In this document: positions 1-8,115 of the stretch, piece by piece | How the letters are laid out: each line of letters begins with the position of its first letter | Position numbering within the stretch: the stretch's first letter is position 1 | Source of the DNA: Syntrophaceae bacterium | GTDB taxonomy: Bacteria; Desulfobacterota; BSN033; UBA1163 | DNA: 48,385 nucleotides | Direction of reading: 5' to 3' | Assembly: GCA_013388645.1 (NCBI GenBank) | Contig: JACAEV010000077.1 | Coordinates: forward strand, 1 to 48,385 | Translations under genes and position numbers: made by a program | Notes under the pieces: model-generated | The model's database searches: none | Seen by the model: the letters and a program-made list of their open reading frames with translations, nothing else | Told to the model about the DNA's origin: nothing

Positions 1-371
<371 letters not shown>

Positions 372-421
372 ATAATTGCAATTATTCTGTGCCGGAATCC
401 CTTCATCCATATCATTTTTTT

Positions 422-516
422 ATGGAATGGTGGAATGATGGAATACTGGAATATTGGGTAATGAAAAATTTTTCTTTTCCCATTATTCCAACATTCCAAT
501 GTTCCAATATTCCGGA
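422..516. repeat. GGAAT-type degenerate inverted repeat in the 23S-5S spacer
   Basis: The left arm (about 422-462) is a run of units TGGAATGG, TGGAATGA, TGGAATAC, TGGAATAT. The right arm (about 479-516) carries the complement (ATTCCAAC, ATTCCAAT, TTCCAATATTCC). A short A/T-rich loop separates them. Related elements occur at 20625-20730 and 45301-45433. The spacer holds no tRNA that I can see. The element would fold into a long imperfect hairpin in the rRNA precursor. Confidence 0.7.
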
Positions 517-524
517 GTTGGAGT

Positions 525-642
<118 letters not shown>

Positions 643-672
643 TTAAAAATTCTCCCTGCGAATGTGGGGAAC

Positions 673-709
673 AAAAAAGCCCATCAACGATGATGGGCTT
701 TTTTGTTAA
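673..709 (+). terminator. Rho-independent terminator of the rRNA operon
   Basis: A perfect 14-bp stem, AAAAAAGCCCATCA (673-686) with TGATGGGCTTTTTT (691-704), closes a 4-nt ACGA loop and ends in a T-run. It sits 30 bases after 5S. Being A-run/T-run symmetric, it could also stop minus-strand transcripts coming from 731-1052. Confidence 0.92.
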
Positions 710-730
710 CGGTTCAGATAAATTCTAAAT

Positions 731-913
731 TCACACTTCTATTTGAATAAAATAAAAATTACTTAAATCAACTTCTTTTCCAATAATCAACTTCCCCCAA
801 TTCAAAATTGACTCCCGTGTTATTCGAATGGGGTCTTTTCTCCTTTCCGGAAGAATACCGAGTAAATGGAATTCATCCTTTTCATCAGCGGTGTAGAATT
901 CATATGCAATCAT
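731..913 (-). CDS. small conserved-looking protein of unknown function (about 60 aa)
   Basis: I do not recognise a named family. From the ATG at 913 the product starts MIAYEFY and contains GILPERRKDPIRITRESI and a C-terminal YFIQIEV. This mixed charged/aromatic sequence looks like a folded small domain rather than a chance frame, and I have an impression of similar small hypotheticals in deltaproteobacterial genomes, which I cannot verify here. A TTG 24 bases upstream (937) would overlap the preceding frame. I prefer the ATG, with GGGAGGG about 15 nt upstream, because it starts just after the stop of the upstream small gene, as expected for a two-gene unit. No signal peptide or membrane segment. 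Confidence 0.5.
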   Translation of the reverse strand: MIAYEFYTADEKDEFHLLGILPERRKDPIRITRESILNWGKLIIGKEVDLSNFYFIQIEV

Positions 914-917
914 TATT

Positions 918-1052
918 TTAAACCTGTTCCCTCCCAAAAATTAGGATTACTTTTTCAAGCGTGTTCGCCACTTTGAAGGCAACCTTCCTTCCAATCCTCC
1001 TCCTCAGCCAGTAATAGAGGGATAGATTTTTATTTATGAGTAAACTTCTCAT
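918..1052 (-). CDS. very small basic protein (44 aa), function unknown
   Basis: Starts at the ATG at 1052, which has AAAAGGAAA about 7 nt upstream. The product is lysine/arginine-rich with a central segment YYWLRRRIGRKVAFKVANTL. An in-frame ATG further upstream (1109) exists but has poorer context. It ends only 4 bases before the start of the next small gene, suggesting co-transcription. It matches no family that I know and could be spurious. The support is the ribosome binding site and the tight spacing. Confidence 0.35.
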   Translation of the reverse strand: MRSLLINKNLSLYYWLRRRIGRKVAFKVANTLEKVILIFGREQV

Positions 1053-1256
1053 TTCAATTTCCTTTTTATTAATCCGTAGAGATTTTATTAGCATTTTTAA
1101 TGCCATCACTCTCGATTATTGTAAGTTATGATATTAACAAAGATTTCTTTTTTCCCCTCCTATTTAATTTTAAATGAAAGTGGAAAGAATTTCCACAAAA
1201 GTCCTAAAGGGTTTCCCTTAAAATGGAAACTTTATTCTTCACGTCCAATTGAATTT

Positions 1257-2567
1257 TTAAAGGGTGAATTTTGTTTCGGGAAGGAGGGCATCTCTTAAGA
1301 TCTGAATGGGATGGGACACTTTCAAGCCTGTGAGATGGCGGATTTGCATACGGCAACCTTCACAGTCAGAGAGGATGATTTCAGGTTTTAATCGATCGAT
1401 CACCTCTGCTAAATCTCTCCCTATTTCTTCGGATATTTCATATTTTTCTTTCTTAAAACCGAAGGTACCTCCCATTCCGCAACAATCTGCCTCGATATTG
1501 TCAAGGGTCAGCCCTGGAATAAGTCGGAGGATCTCAAGGGCGGGAAGGCCAATACCTAAGGCTCTTAAATGGCATGGAGCAAAATAGGCTGCTTTTAATG
1601 GGAGCTCTTTGAAATGGGTATCGAGACCATTTAATTCTTTTAGATTTCTCAGAAACTCAAAGATGTCGAAAAGATGCAGAGCGACCTCATCCGCTCTTGG
1701 AATAGATAACAAATGGCTATATTCATGTTTAATCATATGACCGCAACTCGTGGAAGAAAAGATGATATCAGAGCCCGAAACAATTGTCTTTAGAAGAGAG
1801 GGGACATTATAGCAGGCCATTTTTCTTGCCCCTTTGAAATTTCCATTGCCAAGCATCGGAATACCGCAACATTTTTGAAGAGGCAAAATGACTTCAAAGC
1901 CGTTTACCTCGAGGACTTGAACGGTAGCCCTTCCTACGTCGACCTCATTGGTGTTCATATAGCAACCATAGAAATAACCAACCTTTTTTCTTTCCATGAA
2001 ATGATGCTCAAATCCCTCTTTTCCCTTTTTTTTAAATGGGGGATGATCTCCTTCTTTTATTTGGTGAACCTGTGACCGATGTTTTTTAAACCATTGTCTG
2101 AAAGTGGAAGGTTCGTAATCTGGGAGTTTTCTCCTTCTATCTATCTTTAAAATTGCCTCTCCTACCCATCGGATCATGGAATTTCTGAAAAGAAAATTGA
2201 CAAAAGGAGAGAGGAACGAACCAACCCAGCCATATAGATAAGAGTGAGTGAGAAGCCAATCCCGGAAGGGCCTTCCTTTTTCATCGAGGTATTTTGCCTT
2301 GGCGAGGAGGTTGAGTTCCGAGATGTTTACTCCTGAGGAGCAAACCATATCACAAAGGTGACATCCAATACAGAGGTCAATCCAATCATCCACCGAGGGT
2401 TCACCCATCCTTCGGAAACGTTCAGCCCCAGGGCCTGCCTGTTTGGGTCCAGGGAATTTTGAAGTTACACGAGAGACAGGGCAGACGGCCATGCAAGTTG
2501 CACAGCGGATACACACATCAACATTTTTTTTAGGCCAGCTCTGTTTTTTCATCGGACCATCTTTCAT
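1257..2567 (-). CDS. glpC: anaerobic glycerol-3-phosphate dehydrogenase subunit C, Fe-S/CCG protein
   Basis: Membrane-associated electron-transfer subunit passing electrons from GlpAB towards quinone. From the ATG at 2567 the N-terminus has two 4Fe-4S motifs: CIRCATCMAVCP, starting at residue 19, and CIGCHLCDMVC. These are followed by two cysteine-rich CCG domains (CCGIPMLGNG with SCGHMIK; APCHLRALG with CCGMGGTFG) that ligate the second type of cluster in this family. A TTG at 2591 would extend the frame into an intergenic repeat, so I reject it. An ATG at 2552 is another option and would start nearer the usual GlpC N-terminus. It is last in the glpA-glpB-glpC unit. The frame is intact and of normal length. 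Confidence 0.9.
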   Translation of the reverse strand: MKDGPMKKQSWPKKNVDVCIRCATCMAVCPVSRVTSKFPGPKQAGPGAERFRRMGEPSVDDWIDLCIGCHLCDMVCSSGVNISELNLLAKAKYLDEKGRPFRDWLLTHSYLYGWVGSFLSPFVNFLFRNSMIRWVGEAILKIDRRRKLPDYEPSTFRQWFKKHRSQVHQIKEGDHPPFKKKGKEGFEHHFMERKKVGYFYGCYMNTNEVDVGRATVQVLEVNGFEVILPLQKCCGIPMLGNGNFKGARKMACYNVPSLLKTIVSGSDIIFSSTSCGHMIKHEYSHLLSIPRADEVALHLFDIFEFLRNLKELNGLDTHFKELPLKAAYFAPCHLRALGIGLPALEILRLIPGLTLDNIEADCCGMGGTFGFKKEKYEISEEIGRDLAEVIDRLKPEIILSDCEGCRMQIRHLTGLKVSHPIQILRDALLPETKFTL

Positions 2568-2586
2568 CACAGTAACCAAAAACGTT

Positions 2587-2739
2587 CTCAAAAATCCGAA
2601 ATTCGAATATCGAAATCCGAAATAATTTTTAATCCGAATGACAAAATGTTTAAAACGGGTTCCTGTTAATGTTTAGAATTTTGACCATTCGATTTTTTTC
2701 GAATTTCGAGTTTCGTTCGTGCTTCGGATTTAGAATATC
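2587..2739. repeat. TTCGAA/CCGAAAT-type degenerate inverted repeat
   Basis: Fills the glpB-glpC spacer. The left arm (about 2590-2625) reads as units ATCCGAA, ATTCGAA, TATCGAA, ATCCGAA. The right arm (about 2687-2739) reads as ATTCGAT, TTCGAAT, TTCGAGT, TTCGTTC, TTCGGAT, which is the complementary pattern. Unit length is near 7-8 nt with frequent drift. It is a different sequence family from the GGAAT repeats but has the same architecture. Confidence 0.6.
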
Positions 2740-2755
2740 TCCTTCATGTAAACAC

Positions 2756-3982
2756 TCATGTTGAGATGCCCGATGCTTGTTTGGCTGCCATATATCCCGT
2801 GGCAATCTCAATTCCTTCTCTTGATTTTTCGTCAATACAGTGATGATTCGCTAATATTGTTCCCGATATCCACACATTTTCTAAAATCTGATCCCCTCTT
2901 TCATTAACCGGACGAAGGGACAAATCGGTTAAAATACCAGCCTGATGGATGGGTTGAGAATGACCAGCAAAAAAATTTTTTTCAAACCAATCTTCTCTGG
3001 ATCTTGGTTGATGAACAGGAAGATGGCAGATCGGTTCGAAAACCTTCTCTCTGTCCGCTCTTAACCCTCCTCCGATAAAACGTCCTGTGGCAAGGATAAA
3101 TCGATCAGCAAAGAAGGAGGTCGTCACAGGCGGATGAAACACTTCAATCCCTTCGCATCGCTTCCCTTTTGTGATCACTTTTGAGACGGAAGAACCCAGG
3201 GAAAAAGTCACTCCTTTCTGAATCAGCCATTCTTTAAAACGGTTGAAGATCCTCTTCCCAGGAATCGAAGGAGGAAGTATGGGGATTTCAAAAACCTGAG
3301 CACCCATCATTTCCTCTAAGTTTTCCTTAACCTGAATGGGGTGGTTCAAACCTAAAAAGGCAGGGAAACCCACTTGAGTTTCATGGCGGAGGTGTTTTTT
3401 GATCTCCTGGCCGATGTTTTCGCGAAAAGATTTAATCTCCATTAATCGCGACAGAGCTATTGCTGTCATTTCATAAGAAGTATTGGGAAGGGGGAGGGTT
3501 ACCCCTCGGCACTTCAGTTGGTCCGCAACATATTGGGCATAGAAATCTTTGAAACCTTTAAATCCGACAAAGAGTGTTTGACCTTCTTTGATCAAGGATC
3601 CTCCAACCATGGTGATTGGGATAAGGTAAGTAGGCCTGAAGGTTCCTGCCCCTGTTGGAAGCAGGCAGTTCCTATGATCAATCGTTTGGAAAGGATAAGG
3701 GGGTGGAAATAGTGAAAGGAAGGAGGAGAGAGCGTTCTCAATTTTTTCCACGCCCACTTTAGCATAAGGGTGGCCAGGGTAGTCTTTGATCCAATGGGAA
3801 AGGCCATCCTTCATCTTGATTCCGTTTGGAAGTTGTCCTAAGACATCGATCGTATTTGAAAAAAGGCATAGGGACCCCATTCCCTTTCCAATGATCAGCG
3901 TTTTCTGACCAATCTCGGTCGCCGTTTTGGCTGCCATAAGGCCTGATAGCCCCATTCCAATAACGATAAGATCGAAGTGCAT
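2756..3982 (-). CDS. glpB: anaerobic glycerol-3-phosphate dehydrogenase subunit B
   Basis: FAD/NAD-binding flavoprotein subunit that works with GlpA and GlpC to oxidise glycerol-3-phosphate to dihydroxyacetone phosphate. The start chosen (ATG at 3982) gives MHFDLIVIGMGLSGLMAA, where the nucleotide-binding fold begins at once with a GxGxxG-type turn (GMGLSG). An ATG at 4018 would add 12 residues that overlap an intergenic repeat, so it is less likely. Further GlpB-like features are a long FAD-binding middle region and a C-terminal ILATGRFIGGGL segment typical of these flavoproteins. Length, about 408 aa, is normal. It sits between glpA and glpC on the same strand. Confidence 0.88.
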   Translation of the reverse strand: MHFDLIVIGMGLSGLMAAKTATEIGQKTLIIGKGMGSLCLFSNTIDVLGQLPNGIKMKDGLSHWIKDYPGHPYAKVGVEKIENALSSFLSLFPPPYPFQTIDHRNCLLPTGAGTFRPTYLIPITMVGGSLIKEGQTLFVGFKGFKDFYAQYVADQLKCRGVTLPLPNTSYEMTAIALSRLMEIKSFRENIGQEIKKHLRHETQVGFPAFLGLNHPIQVKENLEEMMGAQVFEIPILPPSIPGKRIFNRFKEWLIQKGVTFSLGSSVSKVITKGKRCEGIEVFHPPVTTSFFADRFILATGRFIGGGLRADREKVFEPICHLPVHQPRSREDWFEKNFFAGHSQPIHQAGILTDLSLRPVNERGDQILENVWISGTILANHHCIDEKSREGIEIATGYMAAKQASGIST

Positions 3983-3989
3983 ACGTTCT

Positions 3990-4064
3990 TTTAAGGGTTC
4001 AAGGATGCAAGGGTTCATGGGTTCATGTGTTTTAGGCTAAAATCCTTGATCCCTGGACCCCTTA
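3990..4064. repeat. GGGTTCAAGG-type degenerate inverted repeat in the glpA-glpB spacer
   Basis: Plus-strand left arm (about 3993-4025) reads as GGGTTCAAGGATGCAAGGG then TTCATGGGTTCATG. The right arm (about 4040-4064) reads as CCTTGATCCCTGGACCCC, its imperfect complement. Units are 7-8 nt. A similar unit set occurs upstream of cooC (44427-44497). Confidence 0.55.
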
Positions 4065-4068
4065 AACC

Positions 4069-5583
4069 CTAAAGGTTAAAAATTCCTTTATAGATTCCTT
4101 CCATCAATTCCTCTTCTTTGACAGCTGGTCCCCAGAGAATTGGCCGGATCCCTTTCCATCTTTCTTCGAGAAATTTTTTGAGGAATTCATTGGAATTTCC
4201 ATTGATCCTTCTTAAATCGTGCAATACTCCAAGCAGGCGATAAACACAAAAACCCCCTTGACAAGAACCCTTGGCTAGACGAGTCCGATGAAGGATGTCT
4301 TGTAAATCTTTCAATTTATCCGTCTTTAAAAATTCCTCGACTTCTTTCCTTGAGGTGAGTTCGCAATCACAGAGGGTTTCTACTCGTTCGAATGAGAATT
4401 GTTTGAGTTTTTCTGTCAGGCCGGTAGGCCTATTTGCCTTTGGGAGTGCCTTTAAATGAGTCGAACAGGGCGTGTGCATTCCCATCTTTTTACAAAGGAG
4501 ATCAGAGGTCTTTTCTGCCATTAAACGATACGTCACCAATTTCCCACCCGTGATGGTGATCAAATTTTTTATCCCATCCCTTTCCCCATGGTCGATAAGC
4601 ACAAATCCACGACTGATTGCTCGATCATCTTCTTTCGTTTCAGATTGGAATAAAGGGCGGATGCCTGCATAAGCCCGGATCAATCTGGCTTCTTGAATAG
4701 CAGGGACCAACTTCGATGTCTCTTGAATTAAGAGGGAAACTTCATGCGGCGTCACCTCAAAATTTTCAACTTCTTCCAATCGAACGGAGGTCGTACCCAG
4801 AATGGAAACCGTATGATTTGGGACAACGATGTCGCCATCTGAAGGAGGTCTACATCGATTGATGACATGATGGGTAAGCCTCTGGTTTGTGATCAGCATC
4901 GATCCCTTGGAAAGGGCCATACCGATCTGGAGGCCAGCAAGTTTTAGGAATTGGTTTGCCCAAGCTCCTGTAGCATTGACAATATAGGAGGCCTTTATAG
5001 TGTATTCCTCGCCCCCACCGAGATCTTTGGCCCCCACCTCTTTTATTTTATCCCCATCCAGAATCAGAGAGGTCATTTCTGTATGAAGAAGGATTTTTGC
5101 CCCGTGTTCCTCTGCGTCTCTGGCATTTTCTAAAATCAAGACAAATGGATCAATTGACCCATCCGGAACCTTCACCGCGCTGAGGAGGTTAGGATCGAGT
5201 TCGGGCTCTAATTCAAGGGTTTCGTCACGGGAGAGAAGGGCAGTTTGAATTCCCACTTCATCGCAGGCCCGAAGAAATCTTTCCCGGTAGTCGAATCCAT
5301 CTTCGGGAAGAGAGACGAAAAGACCATCGGTTTCTTCAATACAGTGAGGTGCGATCTTTCTGAGAATTCTATTTTCAGCCATGCACTCCCGGGCTGCTCC
5401 GGGGTCCGTGACCGCATATCTCCCTCCGCTGTGCAAGAGGCCGTGGTTCCGCCCAGAGGCACCAGAGGCGAAATCCCCTTTTTCAATTAAAATAGAAGGA
5501 ATCCCTCGCCAGGACAAATCTCTTGCAATCCCGACCCCTGTTGCCCCTCCTCCAATGATCAACACCTCTGTTATCATCTTCAT
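4069..5583 (-). CDS. glpA: anaerobic glycerol-3-phosphate dehydrogenase subunit A (FAD)
   Basis: Catalytic FAD subunit oxidising sn-glycerol-3-phosphate. The N-terminus EVLIIGGGATGVGIARDL is the Rossmann FAD-binding turn, followed by the DAO-family motif SGRNHGLLHSGGRYAV and a second FAD segment ASYIVNATGAWAN. The C-terminus carries a BFD-like 2Fe-2S domain with cysteines at about 405, 407, 441 and 446 (CDC and CQGGFC). That domain is typical of anaerobic GlpA and absent from aerobic GlpD. Length 504 aa; the start is ATG AAG ATG. First gene of glpABC. The DUF47 gene lies 101 nt upstream in the same orientation. Confidence 0.93.
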   Translation of the reverse strand: MKMITEVLIIGGGATGVGIARDLSWRGIPSILIEKGDFASGASGRNHGLLHSGGRYAVTDPGAARECMAENRILRKIAPHCIEETDGLFVSLPEDGFDYRERFLRACDEVGIQTALLSRDETLELEPELDPNLLSAVKVPDGSIDPFVLILENARDAEEHGAKILLHTEMTSLILDGDKIKEVGAKDLGGGEEYTIKASYIVNATGAWANQFLKLAGLQIGMALSKGSMLITNQRLTHHVINRCRPPSDGDIVVPNHTVSILGTTSVRLEEVENFEVTPHEVSLLIQETSKLVPAIQEARLIRAYAGIRPLFQSETKEDDRAISRGFVLIDHGERDGIKNLITITGGKLVTYRLMAEKTSDLLCKKMGMHTPCSTHLKALPKANRPTGLTEKLKQFSFERVETLCDCELTSRKEVEEFLKTDKLKDLQDILHRTRLAKGSCQGGFCVYRLLGVLHDLRRINGNSNEFLKKFLEERWKGIRPILWGPAVKEEELMEGIYKGIFNL

Positions 5584-5684
5584 TTAGGATATCGATTCAC
5601 TCACAAATTTCCACACCCCTTCAGAAAAAAAGGTGAGCGATGAGACATTCTCATTTCGGTGGATGAAAGTTAAGCCATAGAAGA

Positions 5685-6299
5685 TCAGGTTGTCTTCATC
5701 ACGATGCTGCAGAGTATGTTCGCTGCTTCGTCACTTCGATCGGCCGCATTGCTGAGATGCCGATAGATCTCCCTCATCTTTAGCATATAGACCGTATCTG
5801 TTTTTTTGAAAAGATCGGCAAGGGCTGAATGATAGGCCTTCTCCATCATATTCTCATAAGATTTGGCCTTAACGGCGTGTTCCAAGGCGATGTTCGGATA
5901 GGTTTCTAAAATTTTGACGGCATCATTAATTTCACGGGTTGCCTTTTTCAAAATCTCTACCATTTCTTTCAGATGATCATCAGAAGACACTTCATAAATC
6001 TCCATCTCGTCGACGGTCGAATTGGCATAATCGACGATATCATCGATGGCCCTCGAGAGGGCATAGATATCCTCCCGATCCATGGGGGTGACAAAGGTCT
6101 GATGGAGTTCTTCAACGAGAATTCTCCGAAGTTCATCGGCCTCTCTCTCGATGGTTTTCACTTTATTCGCATTTTCTTGATTTTGGTTTCCGACAAAGGT
6201 CTCCAATGCTTCAATGCCTTCCAGCGTTTTAGAGGACTGGTCCATCAACATCTTATGAAAATTGCTCTCTTTTGGAAAGATCCGGTCCTTTAATCCCAA
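5685..6299 (-). CDS. DUF47 / TIGR00153 PhoU-like protein
   Basis: All-helical 204-aa protein of the PhoU-related DUF47 family. Members usually sit beside Pit-type phosphate transporters and are thought to modulate them. Visible support includes the charged heptad-like helices (LEALETFVGN, EREADELRRILVEEL), the motif TPMDREDIYALSRAIDDIVDYAN typical of the family, and the C-terminal YRHLSNAADRSDEAANIL. No phosphate permease is adjacent. Its place upstream of glpABC could link phosphate handling to glycerol-3-phosphate use, which is inference. It starts at ATG 6299. Confidence 0.88.
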   Translation of the reverse strand: MGLKDRIFPKESNFHKMLMDQSSKTLEGIEALETFVGNQNQENANKVKTIEREADELRRILVEELHQTFVTPMDREDIYALSRAIDDIVDYANSTVDEMEIYEVSSDDHLKEMVEILKKATREINDAVKILETYPNIALEHAVKAKSYENMMEKAYHSALADLFKKTDTVYMLKMREIYRHLSNAADRSDEAANILCSIVMKTT

Positions 6300-6357
6300 T
6301 CTCTTCTTCCTTTCAATTTTCCTCTTCTCGTCACCGATAACTTAGGGAATTTCTCAT

Positions 6358-6386
6358 TTTCTAACGAGATTACAAGCATTTGTCAA
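6358..6386 (-). promoter_or_regulatory. candidate sigma-70 promoter for DUF47-glpABC
   Basis: On the minus strand, TTGACA (6386-6381), a 17-nt spacer, then TAGAAA (6363-6358). It lies about 60 nt upstream of the DUF47 start. The -35 is perfect and the -10 weak. Confidence 0.4.
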
Positions 6387-6450
6387 GGGTGATAATGATT
6401 CCTCCCAGTGGTTGATAACGTATTAGATCTATCATGGAAGAATACAAAAC

Positions 6451-6478
6451 TTGACTTTTAAACCCAATGCAATACAAT
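6451..6478 (+). promoter_or_regulatory. candidate sigma-70 promoter for the PAS histidine kinase
   Basis: TTGACT (6451-6456), 16-nt spacer, TACAAT (6473-6478), placing transcription start about 80 nt before the kinase ATG. It is divergent from the DUF47 promoter. Confidence 0.5.
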
Positions 6479-6567
6479 GGGATCACTTTGAGAACCTGAT
6501 GTCAAATGGTTCAGGCAGGAGGTAAGAGATCTGGTCTCTAGCCCAAAAATTTTTTATCAGATAATTT

Positions 6568-7713
6568 ATGAACATGGAAGAGGAGGAAACGATGGTTGAG
6601 ATTCTAAAAAGCAGATATCATTTCCTCGATTTGGTACAAGTCGCCTTTATCCTTACCGATTCGCACTCAAAAATTCTTTACACCAACCGCCACGCAGAAC
6701 GTCTCTTTGGTTATCCAAGAGAAGAGATGGAAGGGGAGAGGATCAGAATGCTTTTCTTGGATGAGGATTTAAACTATTTTCTTCCCAATATCATCTATCT
6801 CTCCCTTTATAAAAATGGCTTTGAGGGAGAGGCGCTTTTAAGACAGAAGAATGGGATGAAGATATTCGTTCATCTCTATACCACTATGTTTAAGGAGGAA
6901 GGAGAAATTTTTATTTCTTTCTCTTTCCAAGAGATACAACGATTGAAGAAATTGGAGAGGGAAAGATTGGAGATGGAGCGATGGGCCAATCTCGGTATGA
7001 TGGTGGAGGAGATTGCCCATCAAGTTCGGAATCCAATCGTGGCCATCGGAGGGTACACACAGCGCCTTTTGAAGACATTCTCCTATTCAACGAAAAATCA
7101 ATATTATCTCCAACAAGTCCTTAGGGAAACACAGAAACTGGAAACGATGATTCAACGAATTGAGGAGTATGTCTTGATCCCAAGACCTATTTTTCAAAAG
7201 GAAAAGATGGAGGAACTGTTGGAAACTATTCTACAGACATTTTCCAAAGAGATAGCGGAGAAAGGGATATCCCTCAATCTGGAGACGAAGGATTTAAAAG
7301 GGGGAGGAGATTTATTCATTGATCAAAACCTTTTCACTAAGGCAATGATATATATATTAGAAAACAGCATAGAGGCCATTGGCCAAGCTCCGAAAGGAAA
7401 AAAGAAGGAAGTGATCAAGGTCACCCTTTTTGGAGATGAAGAAACGATCGGGGTCTCGATCTCTGATCAAGGGGAGGGAATTCCCAAAAAGAACTTAGTT
7501 CGGATTTTTGATCCTTTTTATTCCACCCGGCCTGATCGGGTGGGATTGGGGTTAACCTTTGTCAAGAAGGTCATAGAAGAACAAGGGGGAAATATTCAAG
7601 TGGAGAGCCGCTTAAAAAGAGGGACGACCATCACCATGACTTTTCCAAAGGACAGGCGTCGAAAATTACGCCGAGAACGAGTTTCTTCCGAATCCATTGA
7701 GAGAAATCATTAA
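6568..7713 (+). CDS. soluble PAS-domain sensor histidine kinase
   Basis: 381-aa cytoplasmic two-component kinase with no membrane segment. An N-terminal PAS domain (about residues 10-125; VAFILTDSHSKILYTNRHAERLFGYP split over its core) is followed by a HisKA dimerisation helix with phospho-acceptor His151 in EEIAHQVRNPIVAIGG. The catalytic ATPase domain shows an N-box ILENSIEAI, G1 SDQGEGIP, F-box FDPFYSTR and G2 GLGLTFVKKVIEEQGG. No response regulator gene is adjacent, so this is an orphan kinase whose partner is unknown. The start at 6568 gives MNMEEEE; a second ATG at 6592 is possible. Confidence 0.92.
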   Translation: MNMEEEETMVEILKSRYHFLDLVQVAFILTDSHSKILYTNRHAERLFGYPREEMEGERIRMLFLDEDLNYFLPNIIYLSLYKNGFEGEALLRQKNGMKIFVHLYTTMFKEEGEIFISFSFQEIQRLKKLERERLEMERWANLGMMVEEIAHQVRNPIVAIGGYTQRLLKTFSYSTKNQYYLQQVLRETQKLETMIQRIEEYVLIPRPIFQKEKMEELLETILQTFSKEIAEKGISLNLETKDLKGGGDLFIDQNLFTKAMIYILENSIEAIGQAPKGKKKEVIKVTLFGDEETIGVSISDQGEGIPKKNLVRIFDPFYSTRPDRVGLGLTFVKKVIEEQGGNIQVESRLKRGTTITMTFPKDRRRKLRRERVSSESIERNH

Positions 7714-7808
7714 AATTTTAATCTTCTATCTCCTCTCCATCAGATTCTATAATCCACCTAAAAGAAAGAGAGTTTCGAAAAGCAGCGCCGAAGCATGTCG
7801 ATGAGGCT

Positions 7809-7989
7809 GATTTCAAAAATCATTAAAGGATTTATGATGGTCTCGTAAAAAGTTTCCTAACCCGTCACTCCTGCGAAAGCAGGAGTCCAGAAGTATTTAA
7901 ATTCACTGGATTCCCGTTTTCACGGGAATGACAATAATGGGTGAATCGGACTTTTTGCGATTTCATCATTGATGGATTTTTAAAAATCT
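7809..7989. repeat. palindromic intergenic element (GTCATTCCCG-type, nested hairpins)
   Basis: Two inner hairpins, GTCACTCCTGCGAAAGCAGG (about 7864-7883) continuing into AGTCCAG, and CTGGATTCCCG...CGGGAATGAC (about 7907-7932), are also imperfect complements of each other. Outer arms extend this: ATGATGGTCTCGTAAAAAGT (7834-7853) against ACTTTTTGCGATTTCATCAT on the right, and beyond that GATTTCAAAAATC against GATTTTTAAAAATC. The whole is therefore an inverted repeat of about 180 bp. I recognise the hairpin core as a widespread repeat in deltaproteobacterial genomes. It has no coding content and looks like a non-autonomous MITE-like element. Confidence 0.75.
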
Positions 7990-8001
7990 CTGGGAGTGGG
8001 G

Positions 8002-8029
8002 TTGACATCCAGACTTCACAGGTTAAAAT
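8002..8029 (+). promoter_or_regulatory. candidate sigma-70 promoter for the BFN-domain gene
   Basis: TTGACA (8002-8007), 16-nt spacer, TAAAAT (8024-8029), about 85 nt before the start at 8116. Confidence 0.45.
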
Positions 8030-8115
8030 AAGTTTGAATTTCAAAACCCAATAAAAAAGAGTAAATTGGAATCATTTCAGATCGAGAGGTCATTCGATTT
8101 AAGTTTTCTAAAGGG

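Noticed and set aside
422-516. CRISPR array
   Set aside because: Repeat units are 7-9 nt, drift freely and form complementary arms. There are no 25-40 nt repeats with unique spacers and no cas genes.
373-524. tRNA gene or a small protein gene in the 23S-5S spacer
   Set aside because: No cloverleaf arms or TTCGA T-loop were found. Open frames crossing 389-646 run through the 5S gene and the repeat.
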